DNA of 64,000 bases from Chitinophaga rhizophila (GCF_019492185.1 NZ_JAICCF010000001.1:1116001-1180000); one strand, 5' to 3'; positions 35,647 through 45,021 are shown, counted from the first letter of the stretch. Notes: generated from the letters alone by a model not told the origin. Numbers and translations are program-made.

Positions 35647-37638
35647 TTACAATATCCCTTTTTCTATTAAAATTTTCAACATTTTCCCGGAGTCCGATTT
35701 GCTGAATTTTTCGGCTTTGGTTTTGTAAATTGGTTGATTGATCTTCCAATTTTTCATTCCCTGATAAATCACGTTAATGTCAGTAGTCCTTTTATCTGTT
35801 GCAACCTTTAAAACCGTATTGTACAGCTCTATCTTGTCTGTTTCTTTATTGATAAAAGGGTGCTCATAAATGCTGAGCATGTTATTTACTGCCTGTACAA
35901 ACTCCTTGTTTTCTGGTGCCGATAGTTTGTTCAATACTTGTTTACTGTATTTTGGATTGACAATATACACCTCCTTGTTATTGGTAAGCTTTTTTGAAAT
36001 AAGATAGGGATTACTCTTTAAGGCATCCTTTAGCTCGTAACTGTATGTTCCAAAATTGGAATTAATAAAATCATACTGTTTTGAAAAAATAGGCTGTAGA
36101 TAATTGGTATTGAACACATTTTTCTGCAAACCTACATCTCCGTAGGTAACACCAAGCTTGTTTTTCATGCAAGCGACCATTATTGCTATTTCCCAATCAA
36201 TATTCTGAATGTTATTAACAGCTTGGGCGGCACGTCTTTCAAAGGGTTCTACCTCCAGATTATCCCAGTCTAAAGAGCTGGATTTCAACTCGATTGTTTT
36301 TTCATTAGGTTTTTCAGTCGTATATTCCGTCAGCTTGCGCTCAAACATTTGAAGCAACAATGATTCGAAAAGCTGCTCGATAGCTTGTTGGCTAGCAATG
36401 ATGTTTTCTTTTAATTGCTGGATTTTGGCAAATTGCCTTTCTACTTCCGCTACAATGCGTTTTTGCTCAGAAAGTGGAGGAAGAGGAAAAACAAAATTCG
36501 AAAGGTTATTTACACCTAATTCATGCTGTTTTGTACTTTTTGCTCCTTTTGAATTTTCCACTTGCTTCTGTCCATATTTTGAGTTGATAAAATAACAAAT
36601 GAATAATTGGTTAATTGAACTAGTCACTTTCAATATATGCGAATCAAAAATGTATCCGCTAACTTCTTGCCCAGCTAACGCACTTCTGCCAATTGTTCCA
36701 TCACCTGTCGAATTTACTAGAACATCGTTTTGCCTGACTTTAAATTCATCGGATATTTCTTTAAACCAATCATTATCAATTGCTTTACAATATTGCAAAT
36801 CAACGTCATACCACCTAACACACTTTTGATTAAGCATTTTTTTTATACCAAAATCTGAATATTTGGGTCCTTTCCCTCTTTTAATATCACTAATTTCCCC
36901 CAATCTGCACCATACCCAATTTTTTGGAATTTCAAAAGGGACATCCTCTCGTTTAATAAAAGGCATTGCTCTCTCTTTCTTCCCAAATTCGGCTTTCTCA
37001 ATCTGTAGGCGTTGGAGTAATTTGCAGGCGGGTTCATCTTTCAAATCTTGCTTTACCAATTTGCCTTGCATCGCCTCTTCCAAAATAGCCTGGCTTAGTT
37101 GGTCAAGGAGGGAGCGCTGTTTTTGGTATTGAATTTTGAGTAATCCAATTTTATTACTTTGTTTTTTCAACTCCTCTACCGCACCGTGCTGATCTTCGAT
37201 TTCAGGAACTTTAAGCTCCTGACTGTAAAATCTATCAGCTTGCAAACGAATTCTGTTGGTAGTTCCATCACTTGCCTTTTTGCATATATCATCAAAAAAA
37301 GGAGTATTTGTAAGCCAAAGGAAATACTCCTTGGAAACAATACTTTCGTCTATGTCAAAATGCCAAAAGTCATTTGTAACTACTGCACCATCCAGATCAT
37401 CAGGGATTATTCCAAATGCACCGTTTCTCGCGTCGATTCCTGAAAGGATAAATTGCCCAGCTTTCACTCTCGACATTTTATTAGCTAAAATTCTTGAACC
37501 ACTTTCCTTTCTCCTTAATTGAACACCTTTATGATACAATTTTATAGTAATAAGATTATACTCCTTATTCTTTTCAATTGGAATTAAATCTTTAACGCGG
37601 ATCAAAAAATCACCAACTCTTATTTTCTTCCATTTCAT
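35647..37638 (-). CDS. hsdS: Type I restriction-modification specificity subunit with extra C-terminal domain
   Basis: A 663-residue HsdS. Two target-recognition domains are visible: residues about 1-200, ending in coiled-coil KKQSNKIGLLKIQYQKQRSLL, and about 235-430, whose second repeat starts PFEIPKNWVWCRLGEISDIKRG and ends PLPPLSEQKRIVAEVE before another coiled coil. Usual HsdS proteins end there (about 430 residues). This one has about 210 extra residues (EVEPFERRAAQAVNNIQNIDWEIAIM, then helical-beta text with VTYGDVGLQK and KNWKINQPIY). Such a fused tail is not needed for DNA recognition. It overlaps hsdM by four bases. The extra domain might be regulatory. Confidence 0.88.
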   Translation of the reverse strand: MKWKKIRVGDFLIRVKDLIPIEKNKEYNLITIKLYHKGVQLRRKESGSRILANKMSRVKAGQFILSGIDARNGAFGIIPDDLDGAVVTNDFWHFDIDESIVSKEYFLWLTNTPFFDDICKKASDGTTNRIRLQADRFYSQELKVPEIEDQHGAVEELKKQSNKIGLLKIQYQKQRSLLDQLSQAILEEAMQGKLVKQDLKDEPACKLLQRLQIEKAEFGKKERAMPFIKREDVPFEIPKNWVWCRLGEISDIKRGKGPKYSDFGIKKMLNQKCVRWYDVDLQYCKAIDNDWFKEISDEFKVRQNDVLVNSTGDGTIGRSALAGQEVSGYIFDSHILKVTSSINQLFICYFINSKYGQKQVENSKGAKSTKQHELGVNNLSNFVFPLPPLSEQKRIVAEVERQFAKIQQLKENIIASQQAIEQLFESLLLQMFERKLTEYTTEKPNEKTIELKSSSLDWDNLEVEPFERRAAQAVNNIQNIDWEIAIMVACMKNKLGVTYGDVGLQKNVFNTNYLQPIFSKQYDFINSNFGTYSYELKDALKSNPYLISKKLTNNKEVYIVNPKYSKQVLNKLSAPENKEFVQAVNNMLSIYEHPFINKETDKIELYNTVLKVATDKRTTDINVIYQGMKNWKINQPIYKTKAEKFSKSDSGKMLKILIEKGIL

Positions 37639-39059
37639 ATTGATGCTGTTTTGAGTTCTTCAACAATTGAAATAGACTTTTGAAATGAGCTTTTAAGCTC
37701 GTTCAATATTTCATTTCTGTCAAGTTTTACTTCTTTAATCTTTGTATTGGGATTTTTAATATCTAGATCGTAATTGCGATCAATGATAGCTTGAATCGGT
37801 ACTTTCCAAGCCACATCGTTTTCAATCCTCATCTTCCACCAAGCTTTTAATGGTTCAAATTCTTCTATGCGTATCGGCTTGGTTTTGCTATAAGCTTTTG
37901 CCCCTTCGGGCAAAGTGTGTTCGTAATACCAAACTTCTTTGGTTGGCTTACCCTTTTCAAAGAAAATTAGGTTGGTATTTACAGTTGCATAGGGCGCAAA
38001 AACCGATTGGGGCAACCGCACAATAGTATGCACATTGCAATCTTCCAATAGCTTTTGCCTTACCCGTTGTTTTACTCCATCACCGGTTAAACTGCCATCA
38101 GGCAATACAATACCTGCGCGTCCACCCTCTTTTAGCAACTGGATAAATAACATCAAAAACAGGTCAGCACTTTCTTTAGTGCGAAAACTCAGTGGAAAAT
38201 TGGTTTCCATTCCATCACCTACCACACCACCGAAAGGGGGATTGGCCAAAATAATATCCATCCGATCCTTTTGCCTAATGGAGTTATATTCCCGGCTCAG
38301 CGAATCTCCGTTTTCGATCTGAGGTACTTCAATGTCGTGAGTAATCAGATTTATCACACTTAGCATAAAAGCCAAAGGCTTCAATTCCGTTCCCGTAACG
38401 GTGTTTTGTAAAGTTTGTTTATCCTCCACATTCCTTACCTGTTTCTTCAAGTGTTCAATGGCACAAACTAAAAAGCCAGCAGTACCACATGCCGGATCTG
38501 CAATTTTTTCACCTAGTTTAGGGTTCACCATGTCCACAATAAATTGTGTTACAGCTCTCGGGGTATAAAATTCGCCAGTGTCTTTCTTGGCGGCCAATCC
38601 CTGAAGTATTTCCTCATAAATTAGATTAAAGACGTGATGCTCCTTACTGCTATTGAAGTCTATTTCGTTTAGTTTATTAATCGCCTGGCGGAACGTAGTT
38701 CCGCTTTTCATATAGTTGTTGGTCCCTTCAAATATTTGCCTGATAATGATGCCCAACTTATCATCCGTGCCTACCTTGAGATTCTTGAGCGCAGGAAATA
38801 AATGATTGTTGACAAAATTGATGAGCTCATCTCCTGTCATACCTTCATCGTTCTCTGCCCAGTTACGGTATTGGAAAGCAGCTGGGATCGGCGATTTATA
38901 TTTTCTATCTAGGATTTCTTTTTCCTTGTCTTTATCGTCAAAAAGTTTCAAAAATATCATCCAGCCCAATTGTTCAATGCGTTGTGCATCTCCACTCAAG
39001 CCCGGGTCTTTACGGAAAACATCCCTGATTGATTTTATTATACCTCCAATATTGCTCAT
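37635..39059 (-). CDS. hsdM: Type I restriction-modification DNA methyltransferase subunit
   Basis: A 474-residue N6-adenine methyltransferase. The N-terminal helical HsdM_N domain begins MSNIGGIIKSIRDVFRKD. The SAM-binding motif I is DPACGTAGFLV (about residues 183-193), preceded by the typical GEFYTPRAVTQFIVDMVNP. The catalytic motif IV is NPPFGG (about 277-282). It starts three bases after hsdR and overlaps hsdS by four bases (ATGA), so the three subunits are translationally coupled. It methylates the HsdS-defined sequence to protect host DNA. Confidence 0.95.
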   Translation of the reverse strand: MSNIGGIIKSIRDVFRKDPGLSGDAQRIEQLGWMIFLKLFDDKDKEKEILDRKYKSPIPAAFQYRNWAENDEGMTGDELINFVNNHLFPALKNLKVGTDDKLGIIIRQIFEGTNNYMKSGTTFRQAINKLNEIDFNSSKEHHVFNLIYEEILQGLAAKKDTGEFYTPRAVTQFIVDMVNPKLGEKIADPACGTAGFLVCAIEHLKKQVRNVEDKQTLQNTVTGTELKPLAFMLSVINLITHDIEVPQIENGDSLSREYNSIRQKDRMDIILANPPFGGVVGDGMETNFPLSFRTKESADLFLMLFIQLLKEGGRAGIVLPDGSLTGDGVKQRVRQKLLEDCNVHTIVRLPQSVFAPYATVNTNLIFFEKGKPTKEVWYYEHTLPEGAKAYSKTKPIRIEEFEPLKAWWKMRIENDVAWKVPIQAIIDRNYDLDIKNPNTKIKEVKLDRNEILNELKSSFQKSISIVEELKTASI

Positions 39060-39062
39060 TTA

Positions 39063-41456
39063 TTATGCTATTTTATACAATTCGTTTTCTAATTCTTTAA
39101 TGGCATTTTCATATTCCTCGCGGCTTCCAAATGCTTTTATTATCTCGGTAACAGAACCATATTCACTGATGGGCGGAACGGTCAGAATCTGAATATCCTC
39201 AATGTTTTCAATACCCTGGTCTGCATACTTATCGAGTAATGCTTCCAGTACTTTTCTTACCTGATCGCCATACTTAGTAAAGTAGTTCCTCTTTTTTACG
39301 CTGTTGGCCCGTTCTTTTCTAGTCAAAGGCGGGTGGTCATAAGCAACGTGGCAGATTAAATCAAACAAATCCACTTGCTTGTCAACAGCTTCGTAAAGTG
39401 CTTCCACCATTACGCCCTGTTCCACTAACTCTGCAATGATGGCTTCTTTGCGGTCTGAACGTTGCCATTTATTGAGAAAATCATCTATCGAAGCAAACTG
39501 CCCTTTAATGATTTCTTTAGTGTGGTCTTTTAGACTTGTTGTAATGGGTTTACCATGCTGATCAAAATACAATTCACGACTAATCAGTACAGAAACATCC
39601 ACACCATTCACATAAAATTTTTGCCTAGGTTCATTTACTGTCATTGGTGGAAAATCAACTTCTGGATAGCGAAACTCAGGAAGCACCATTTCAATCTCTT
39701 CACCTGTTTCTATGTCTATGATGGGATCTTTGTTGTCCTCCTCTTCGTCAATAATGCTATCTAAGTCAGTATCTGGAGCAACAGGTTTTATCCGGATTGG
39801 ATCTCCATCAAATTGAGGGTCGGCAAAAAGATCAGTGGCGTTTCTGAAATCTAAAATCGTGAAATACAATTTGCCGTATTCTTCATTGATGCGTGTGCCT
39901 CTCCCAATGATTTGCTTGAACTTCGTCATTGAGGTGATGTTGGAATCCAATACGATGACCTTACAAGTCTGGGCATCCACTCCCGTCGTCATTAGCTCGG
40001 AAGTGGTTGCAATAACAGGATACCTTTCTTCTGGATTGATGAAATTATCCAGTTCCCTTTTCCCTGCATCATTATCGCCAGTAATTTGCATGATGTACTT
40101 ATAATTCCCGGCAACCAGATCAGAGTTGTGCCTGGCTAACGCAGTTCTCATTCTTTCTGCATGGTCAATATCTACACAAAACACGATGGTCTTGGCAAAA
40201 CGGTCATATCCATTTAAAAACTCGGTTAGCTTTCTAGCAACTAAATCCGTTCTTTCTTCTATCACTAAATTTTTATCAAAGTCCTTTCTATTGTAAATGC
40301 GATCTTCAATCTCGTTTCCGTCCTTGTCTGTTTTTCCTTGTTCCGGTCGCCACCCCTCAGTATCAATATTCAAGGCAACCCTAATAACGCGATAGGGAGC
40401 TAAAAAACCATCATTAATCCCCTGACGCAAAGAATAAGTGTAAACAGGGTCACCAAAGTATTCAGTATTGCTTGTTTCTGTTGTTTCTTTAGGCGTAGCA
40501 GTTAAACCTATGTGCGTTGCATTTTGAAAGTAAGTCAAAATTTCCCTCCAATTGCTGTCGTCTTTGGCACTTCCTCTATGGCACTCATCGACTACAATCA
40601 AGTCAAAAAAATCCCTTGAAAACTGTTTGTAAGCATTGGCAGCTTCGTTCGTTCCTGAAAGTCCCTGATAAAGGGCTAAGTAAATTTCAAAACTCTTGTC
40701 AATCTGCCTGTGTTTGACCACTGTCATCTTATCCTTGAAATGCTTAAAATCGCCTCTGCGTGTTTGGTCAATTAAGGCGTTTCGGTCGGCCAAAAACAGG
40801 ATACGCTTTTTGGCTCCACTTTTCCAAAGCCTGTGAATGATTTGAAAAGCGGTATAGGTCTTGCCAGTGCCAGTAGCCATGACGAGCAAAATTCTATTTT
40901 GCCCATTAGCAATTGCCTCAATAGTCCTGTTTACAGCAATTTGTTGGTAATATCTTGGTTTACGGCTTGTTCCGTCAAAATAATAATCTTGCGAAACGAT
41001 TTTCTCCGCTTCGGGTGTTTTAATCCCTTTATACTTTTTATATTTCTGCCAAAGTTGCTCCGGAGTGGGGAAGTTGTCTAAACCGATTTCTGTTTCAACA
41101 TTTCCATCTATCGCCGTGCGGTCATGAAACAAAAAACCGTCCCCATTGCTGCTGAAAACACAAGGAATGTCCAGTATTTTTGCATAATCTAAGGCTTGTT
41201 GTATGCCTGCTCTTACTGAATGATTGTTATCCTTGGCTTCAATAATGGCAATCGGAATATTAGGCTTATAATATAGAATATAGTCGGCTCGCTTTCTAGC
41301 TCCCCTTGCTGTGATTTTACCTCTAACATAAATCCTTCCATCAGTAAATGAGACTTCTTCCAATACCTGTAAATGTGTATCCCATCCAGCATTTTCCAAG
41401 GCAGGGGTGATAAACTTAGTGCAGATGTCTCTTTCTGATAAAGTCTTTCTGTTCAT
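39063..41456 (-). CDS. hsdR: Type I restriction enzyme restriction subunit
   Basis: A 797-residue HsdR of the EcoEI-like type. The N-terminal nuclease core is RADYILYYKPNIPIAIIEAKD (residues about 36-56: D then E-A-K). The SF2 motor has Walker A VMATGTGKTYTA (about 191-202), the DEAD-type box VDECHRG, motif III LTATPKET, and a C-terminal IIGRGTRINEEYG (motif VI). The C-terminal domain that binds the methylase follows. It lies seven bases after the AbiEii gene in the same direction, so the R-M genes are probably read from the AbiE promoter. Confidence 0.94.
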   Translation of the reverse strand: MNRKTLSERDICTKFITPALENAGWDTHLQVLEEVSFTDGRIYVRGKITARGARKRADYILYYKPNIPIAIIEAKDNNHSVRAGIQQALDYAKILDIPCVFSSNGDGFLFHDRTAIDGNVETEIGLDNFPTPEQLWQKYKKYKGIKTPEAEKIVSQDYYFDGTSRKPRYYQQIAVNRTIEAIANGQNRILLVMATGTGKTYTAFQIIHRLWKSGAKKRILFLADRNALIDQTRRGDFKHFKDKMTVVKHRQIDKSFEIYLALYQGLSGTNEAANAYKQFSRDFFDLIVVDECHRGSAKDDSNWREILTYFQNATHIGLTATPKETTETSNTEYFGDPVYTYSLRQGINDGFLAPYRVIRVALNIDTEGWRPEQGKTDKDGNEIEDRIYNRKDFDKNLVIEERTDLVARKLTEFLNGYDRFAKTIVFCVDIDHAERMRTALARHNSDLVAGNYKYIMQITGDNDAGKRELDNFINPEERYPVIATTSELMTTGVDAQTCKVIVLDSNITSMTKFKQIIGRGTRINEEYGKLYFTILDFRNATDLFADPQFDGDPIRIKPVAPDTDLDSIIDEEEDNKDPIIDIETGEEIEMVLPEFRYPEVDFPPMTVNEPRQKFYVNGVDVSVLISRELYFDQHGKPITTSLKDHTKEIIKGQFASIDDFLNKWQRSDRKEAIIAELVEQGVMVEALYEAVDKQVDLFDLICHVAYDHPPLTRKERANSVKKRNYFTKYGDQVRKVLEALLDKYADQGIENIEDIQILTVPPISEYGSVTEIIKAFGSREEYENAIKELENELYKIA

Positions 41457-41463
41457 GATATTG

Positions 41464-42267
41464 TCACAGCTTTATTTGTTTTAGTTGTCTAAAGGTCTCA
41501 CGTTCTACTTTGTCAAAACTGGGTAGATCCTTTATCTGTTCACTCATTGAGCTTTTCCACCTGCCTTTGTACTGGGGTAGTCTTTCAGCCAGTTTCTTGT
41601 GAAAGTCGTTGGGGTTTAATCCTTTGCTAGCGCATTTTCTACTAAATTCTTCCAGGTAAAATGCCGCATCCATTCCATGTTCCACTAATAAATACCAGAT
41701 GTCATAAAAATCCCTAGCAGCCATACGCTGCATTACAGAACGTAACTTTTCAATCAAAACTTCTTCTAAGGGATAGCATAGAAGTTCGTAATCTTCTAAA
41801 TCACTATAATCAATGAAAACAGGCTTTAAGATGGGTTCAAATTCTAGTTTCTCAGTTCTCGATATGTCCACTTTCACCCTTTTATTATTGCCTTGCCCGC
41901 CCAATGGCCCTATATAGCTGATGTAAAAGTTTATTCCGCCATCCTCGTGTTCATTATTGTCGACTATATCAAGGGGAATATTTGTTTCATCTCTAATGTA
42001 TTCAAAAGCTTCTTTAAACCATTCAAATATCTGTGCATTGGAAATGTTGTTGTCCAGCAATGTAAAATCAAGATCTTCCGAAAACCGGTAATCTGCAAAA
42101 TAAGTTTTCTTTAATACGGTGCCTCCCTTGAACACGATGCTTTTTGAAAGTAAATCATGTTGTGATACACCCTTTAGTATCCAGGAAAGGACATAATCTT
42201 TCTCTATTTGCTGATCTCGGACTCCGACTTCTCTTGCTTTTTGCTGAATTTCTCCGGGCTTAATCAT
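41464..42267 (-). CDS. AbiEii-type nucleotidyltransferase toxin
   Basis: A 267-residue protein of the AbiEii/AbiGii family. The nucleotidyltransferase core reads IVFKGGTVLKK (residues about 43-53) and RFSEDLDFTLL (about 60-70), the G-G-T/S and D-x-D catalytic residues. Further down are KVDISR and a RxxARDFYDIWYLL segment (about 181-194) typical of the family. AbiEii toxins transfer nucleotides to targets such as tRNAs and are neutralised by AbiEi. It overlaps the AbiEi gene by four bases. It is followed seven bases later by hsdR, an unusual link between a TA pair and an R-M system. Confidence 0.9.
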   Translation of the reverse strand: MIKPGEIQQKAREVGVRDQQIEKDYVLSWILKGVSQHDLLSKSIVFKGGTVLKKTYFADYRFSEDLDFTLLDNNISNAQIFEWFKEAFEYIRDETNIPLDIVDNNEHEDGGINFYISYIGPLGGQGNNKRVKVDISRTEKLEFEPILKPVFIDYSDLEDYELLCYPLEEVLIEKLRSVMQRMAARDFYDIWYLLVEHGMDAAFYLEEFSRKCASKGLNPNDFHKKLAERLPQYKGRWKSSMSEQIKDLPSFDKVERETFRQLKQIKL

Positions 42268-43085
42268 GTGTAGATAGCTGATTTAATTGTTTCTGTTTCC
42301 AGATTTTGATGAATGCTCCATCTGCTTATCATTTTCCCAGATTTAGGTAATTCTGTATCCAATAATATATAAGAGGCCGTTTTTTCTTTTAATAATTTCT
42401 CAATGATGGGGTTGTCAATGTTTAATAGTTCTAAAAGAAATCCAAGCCGCTTAATCACTGCCTGTGACTTAAACTTCGTTACATATTCTAATAACTTCTC
42501 AAATTTAATTCGATTGGCAGAGATGCTGATTGCCCTTGCAATCTCAACAATTCCCCCTGCATAGTCCGGCTTGAAAAGACAATCAATAATTGTCTTTTCA
42601 AGATCAGAGCATTGTACTTTATGGAAATTGTCGATCCAAATCTTTTTCATGCCGAAAAAGTGATCCGGATTGTGATATATAAACTGGAAGGGAATGTTTT
42701 TAATTGTGATTACAGAAGGTCTGAGTTGCTTAGAAACAACAATTTGTTCTTTCAACGATGGTTGTGTAATAAGATTATGAATTTGCAGCGCTGAATAGTA
42801 ACCGATATAATGTTGGGCATCTTTTACTATGAATTCCGGTATTAGGTGCCAGTCGGGCATAAATGATTCGGCATCCTGTTCATAAGGTATTATATAATAA
42901 ACTCCCTCTTTTAGGCGCATTAAAAGCCCCCTCTTGGTCATATCGCTTAGTAATTCCTTTACCGCACTTTCACTGGATTCTGGCAAAGCCTTAAACGCCT
43001 CTCCGTAACCAAAGCAAAACCGGTCCTTTTCATTAAAATAGGACAAGAGCTCGTTTGATTGAGTAGAGATGTACTTATGCTTCAT
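42264..43085 (-). CDS. AbiEi-type antitoxin and autorepressor
   Basis: About 273 residues from ATG 43085 (MKHKYIST); a TTG two codons earlier is not preferred. The N-terminus is a winged HTH (residues about 20-70, KALPESSESAVKELLSDMTKRGLLMRLKEGVYYI), the AbiEi_4-type DNA-binding module. The C-terminal part (HYIGYYSALQIHNLI, KKIWIDNFHKVQCSDLEKTIIDCL) is the family domain. AbiEi proteins repress their own promoter by binding inverted repeats. Two inverted repeats lie just upstream, at 43095 and 43173, fitting this role. It is the first gene of the five-gene AbiE-HsdRMS unit. Confidence 0.88.
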   Translation of the reverse strand: MKHKYISTQSNELLSYFNEKDRFCFGYGEAFKALPESSESAVKELLSDMTKRGLLMRLKEGVYYIIPYEQDAESFMPDWHLIPEFIVKDAQHYIGYYSALQIHNLITQPSLKEQIVVSKQLRPSVITIKNIPFQFIYHNPDHFFGMKKIWIDNFHKVQCSDLEKTIIDCLFKPDYAGGIVEIARAISISANRIKFEKLLEYVTKFKSQAVIKRLGFLLELLNIDNPIIEKLLKEKTASYILLDTELPKSGKMISRWSIHQNLETETIKSAIYT

Positions 43086-43094
43086 AGTCAACTG

Positions 43095-43111
43095 GTCAGG
43101 TTAAACCTGAC
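43095..43111. promoter_or_regulatory. AbiEi operator 1: GTCAGGTTAAACCTGAC
   Basis: A perfect inverted repeat GTCAGG-TTAAA-CCTGAC lies 10 bases upstream of the AbiEi start. The same core, with spacer TCAAG, recurs at 43183-43199 inside a larger palindrome. AbiEi antitoxins of known systems bind two inverted repeats in their own promoter, so this pair is the natural operator candidate. Confidence 0.65.
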
Positions 43112-43167
43112 TGCAATGATATGAAAAATAATACAATTTTATAGAGTATAGGTGTAAGACATTGTGC

Positions 43168-43214
43168 TTTCGTAGTTGATTAGTCAGGTCAAGCCTGACT
43201 AATCAACTACGAAA
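43168..43214. promoter_or_regulatory. 21-bp-arm perfect palindrome containing operator 2
   Basis: Two arms of 21 bp (43168-43188 and 43194-43214) are exact reverse complements around a 5-base spacer. The outer part reads TTTCGTAGTTGATTAG; the inner AGTCAGG/CCTGACT core equals operator 1. The perfect length is far beyond a simple operator and could extrude as a cruciform or, in RNA, form a very stable hairpin. It lies 83 bases upstream of the AbiEi gene. Confidence 0.7.
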
Positions 43215-43484
43215 CGTAATCTTGATATTTAATGATTTAAGGAAACGAATCAACCCTAGTGAAATGGTCGGGAATGCCACTAACATTAACACAGGCTCTT
43301 ATTTATATTGTCAGAGTAAACATTGGAAGGTTAAGGATGCACTTTAAAGTGTAATATTCGCCCCCTTATACAAAGCTTTTATTTGGCAAATTCACCCTAA
43401 ATATTTTATCTTCACTTTGACAGGTGAAAAAGGGCAAAAAAGTGTGAACAACAGGCACACTTTTCAACTGCCTAAAAAACAGTG
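43215..43484. other. Non-coding flank between AbiE promoter and junction B
   Basis: About 270 bases without a gene. A G/C-poor GTGTGAACAACAGGCACAC hairpin-like piece sits near 43442-43460. The stretch leads directly to the junction and the 3' end of the serine recombinase. Nothing else is supported. Confidence 0.4.
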
Positions 43485-43539
43485 TCACCAATTTGACATT
43501 CCGCGACTGTAAGATATTAATAACCAGACAGATAGTATT

Positions 43540-43553
43540 CCAGTTCTGGGCAC
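43540..43553 (+). repeat. Junction B: second copy of CCAGTTCTGGGCAC
   Basis: This copy is identical over 14 bp to junction A (21397-21410). Read on the minus strand it encodes the VPRTG end of the serine recombinase tail, the kind of peptide produced when a gene reads antisense through a tRNA 3' end. It is followed after eight bases by a strong palindrome. Confidence 0.6.
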
Positions 43554-43561
43554 AAAGGCGG

Positions 43562-43587
43562 AAAGGTCGGAGATATCTCCGACCTTT
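43562..43587. terminator. 26-bp perfect palindrome next to junction B
   Basis: The 26 bases are exactly self-complementary (arms AAAGGTCGGAGAT and ATCTCCGACCTTT). TTGCTTTTT follows on the plus strand. It probably terminates plus-strand transcription at the junction, parallel to the hairpins after junctions A, C and D. Confidence 0.65.
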
Positions 43588-45021
43588 TGCTTTTTATAGT
43601 CGTCTGAGCCTGCTCTGGGCCTGCTTATCAACTCGAGGATGACGTTGGGTTCCGTGGTTCGAAATTTATTATCTGAAAAAATCAGCTTTTCTGCGAAGAT
43701 CGAACCAATGATTTGTTTTTTGCCGATTGGGGAAGCGGAGATGTAGCGATTGGCAATGTTCTTCATGATTTCGCCGCCTTGGGAAAGGTATTCTTGGTAG
43801 TTGTCGCTGGTGGATAATAGCTTCGTTTTCTTCTTTTCTAGTTCCTCTATCTTCTTGGTCAGGTCTGACTTAATCTCTTTAAACTCTTCTGCGGTAAATT
43901 CATCATCCAGGCGTAAAGAACGGGCGTTTTGTATTCTTATATATAGCTTATCGATCTCCGCCTGTATTTATTTCAGCTCCTGCTCCTTGCCCTGGTTATC
44001 TTTCTTTAATGAATTACTGATTAGCTGGCAGTAGTAGTCAATAATAGGCGCGTTGACTGCTATCTGACCTAATTGCCTTACAAATGCCTCATTGGCTGTA
44101 TCTGCCCGGAAACGTTCCTTACATAGCTTTACGGATTGGCAATGGTAGTAATAATAAATGCCACCGTTGCCTTTTGATCCACTTCCGCTTAATAGCCTTC
44201 CGCAGCGAGGGCATATTAGGAAACCTCTTAGAGGGAGTTGCTGGTCTATTTCTGTGAAAGTATTAACCCTGACGTTTCGCTTCTTCCCTTTCAAGATGTC
44301 CTGAACATCGTCAAATAGACTTTCGGGGATGATAGGCTCATGGATACCTTTTACGGAATGGGCTGGTTCGTTCTTATAAGCGGCGATGAAAACCTTCCCA
44401 CAATAGACCGGGTTACGGACAAGGCTCCAAAACTGGCTACGGCCAATTTTTAGACCTTTCCTATTAGCCATACGCCGGAGAGTATCAATATCCCATACCC
44501 CTCTGGATAGCTCTTCGAATGCCCAGCGGACTATTTCTGCTTTTTCATTAGGAATAAGGAAAGGCTTGTTATGAGCATCCCGCCCGTTCTTATAGCCAAT
44601 CGGGGCAATGCCGAGGTATCTTCCCTCTTTCTTGGCCCGCCGCATACCATGAAGCGTATTTAAGGCTCTCCGGTCATTTTCCACTTCTGGCGTAGTAAGG
44701 TAGATAGCCAGCATGATCTTGCTTTCTGGTATATCCATGTCCAAAGGCTGTTCAATGGACTGGGGTTCGACAGATAGCTTTTTCAGCTTACCAATCATTT
44801 CGTAGGCAGCAGCAACATTTCGGGAGAAACGATCCCATTTAGAGAATAGTATTAAATCAACGATACCCTTGTTCTTACTGATGGCATATAGCATCTTTTG
44901 GAACTCTGGTCGGTCAAAAGTCTTTGCGGAATGATCTTCCCTATAAATGCCGACCACCTGGATGTTCTCCTTCTCACAATAACGTATTAATACGTCTTCC
45001 TGATGGGCTAAACTATAGCCA

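Larger units (their letters stand above)
21397..43553. mobile_element. Putative 22.1-kb integrative element with defence cargo
   Basis: The 14-bp sequence CCAGTTCTGGGCAC occurs identically and in the same orientation at 21397-21410 and 43540-43553. The left copy is next to a tyrosine integrase, and both copies are followed by strong hairpins. Between them lie an excisionase-like gene, a minus-strand maintenance cluster (22.9-28.3 kb), a regulator, and defence cargo (29.1-43.1 kb). No conjugation genes or relaxase are visible, so the element is probably mobilised by others or is an integrated island. The right copy is also at the 3' end of the serine recombinase of the next element, so ownership of that junction is shared or ambiguous. 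Confidence 0.6.

Noticed and set aside
42000..43000. Possibility that the AbiE pair is an ordinary stand-alone toxin-antitoxin locus
   Set aside because: Only seven bases separate abiEii from hsdR with no terminator, so it is read as part of the R-M operon.
43085..43091. TTG start for the AbiEi gene
   Set aside because: ATG 43085 is two codons downstream, is a better start, and leaves the operator just outside the coding region.
43168..43214. The long palindrome as an ordinary transcription terminator
   Set aside because: No T-run follows on either strand and its core repeats the AbiEi operator, so an operator or cruciform reading fits better.
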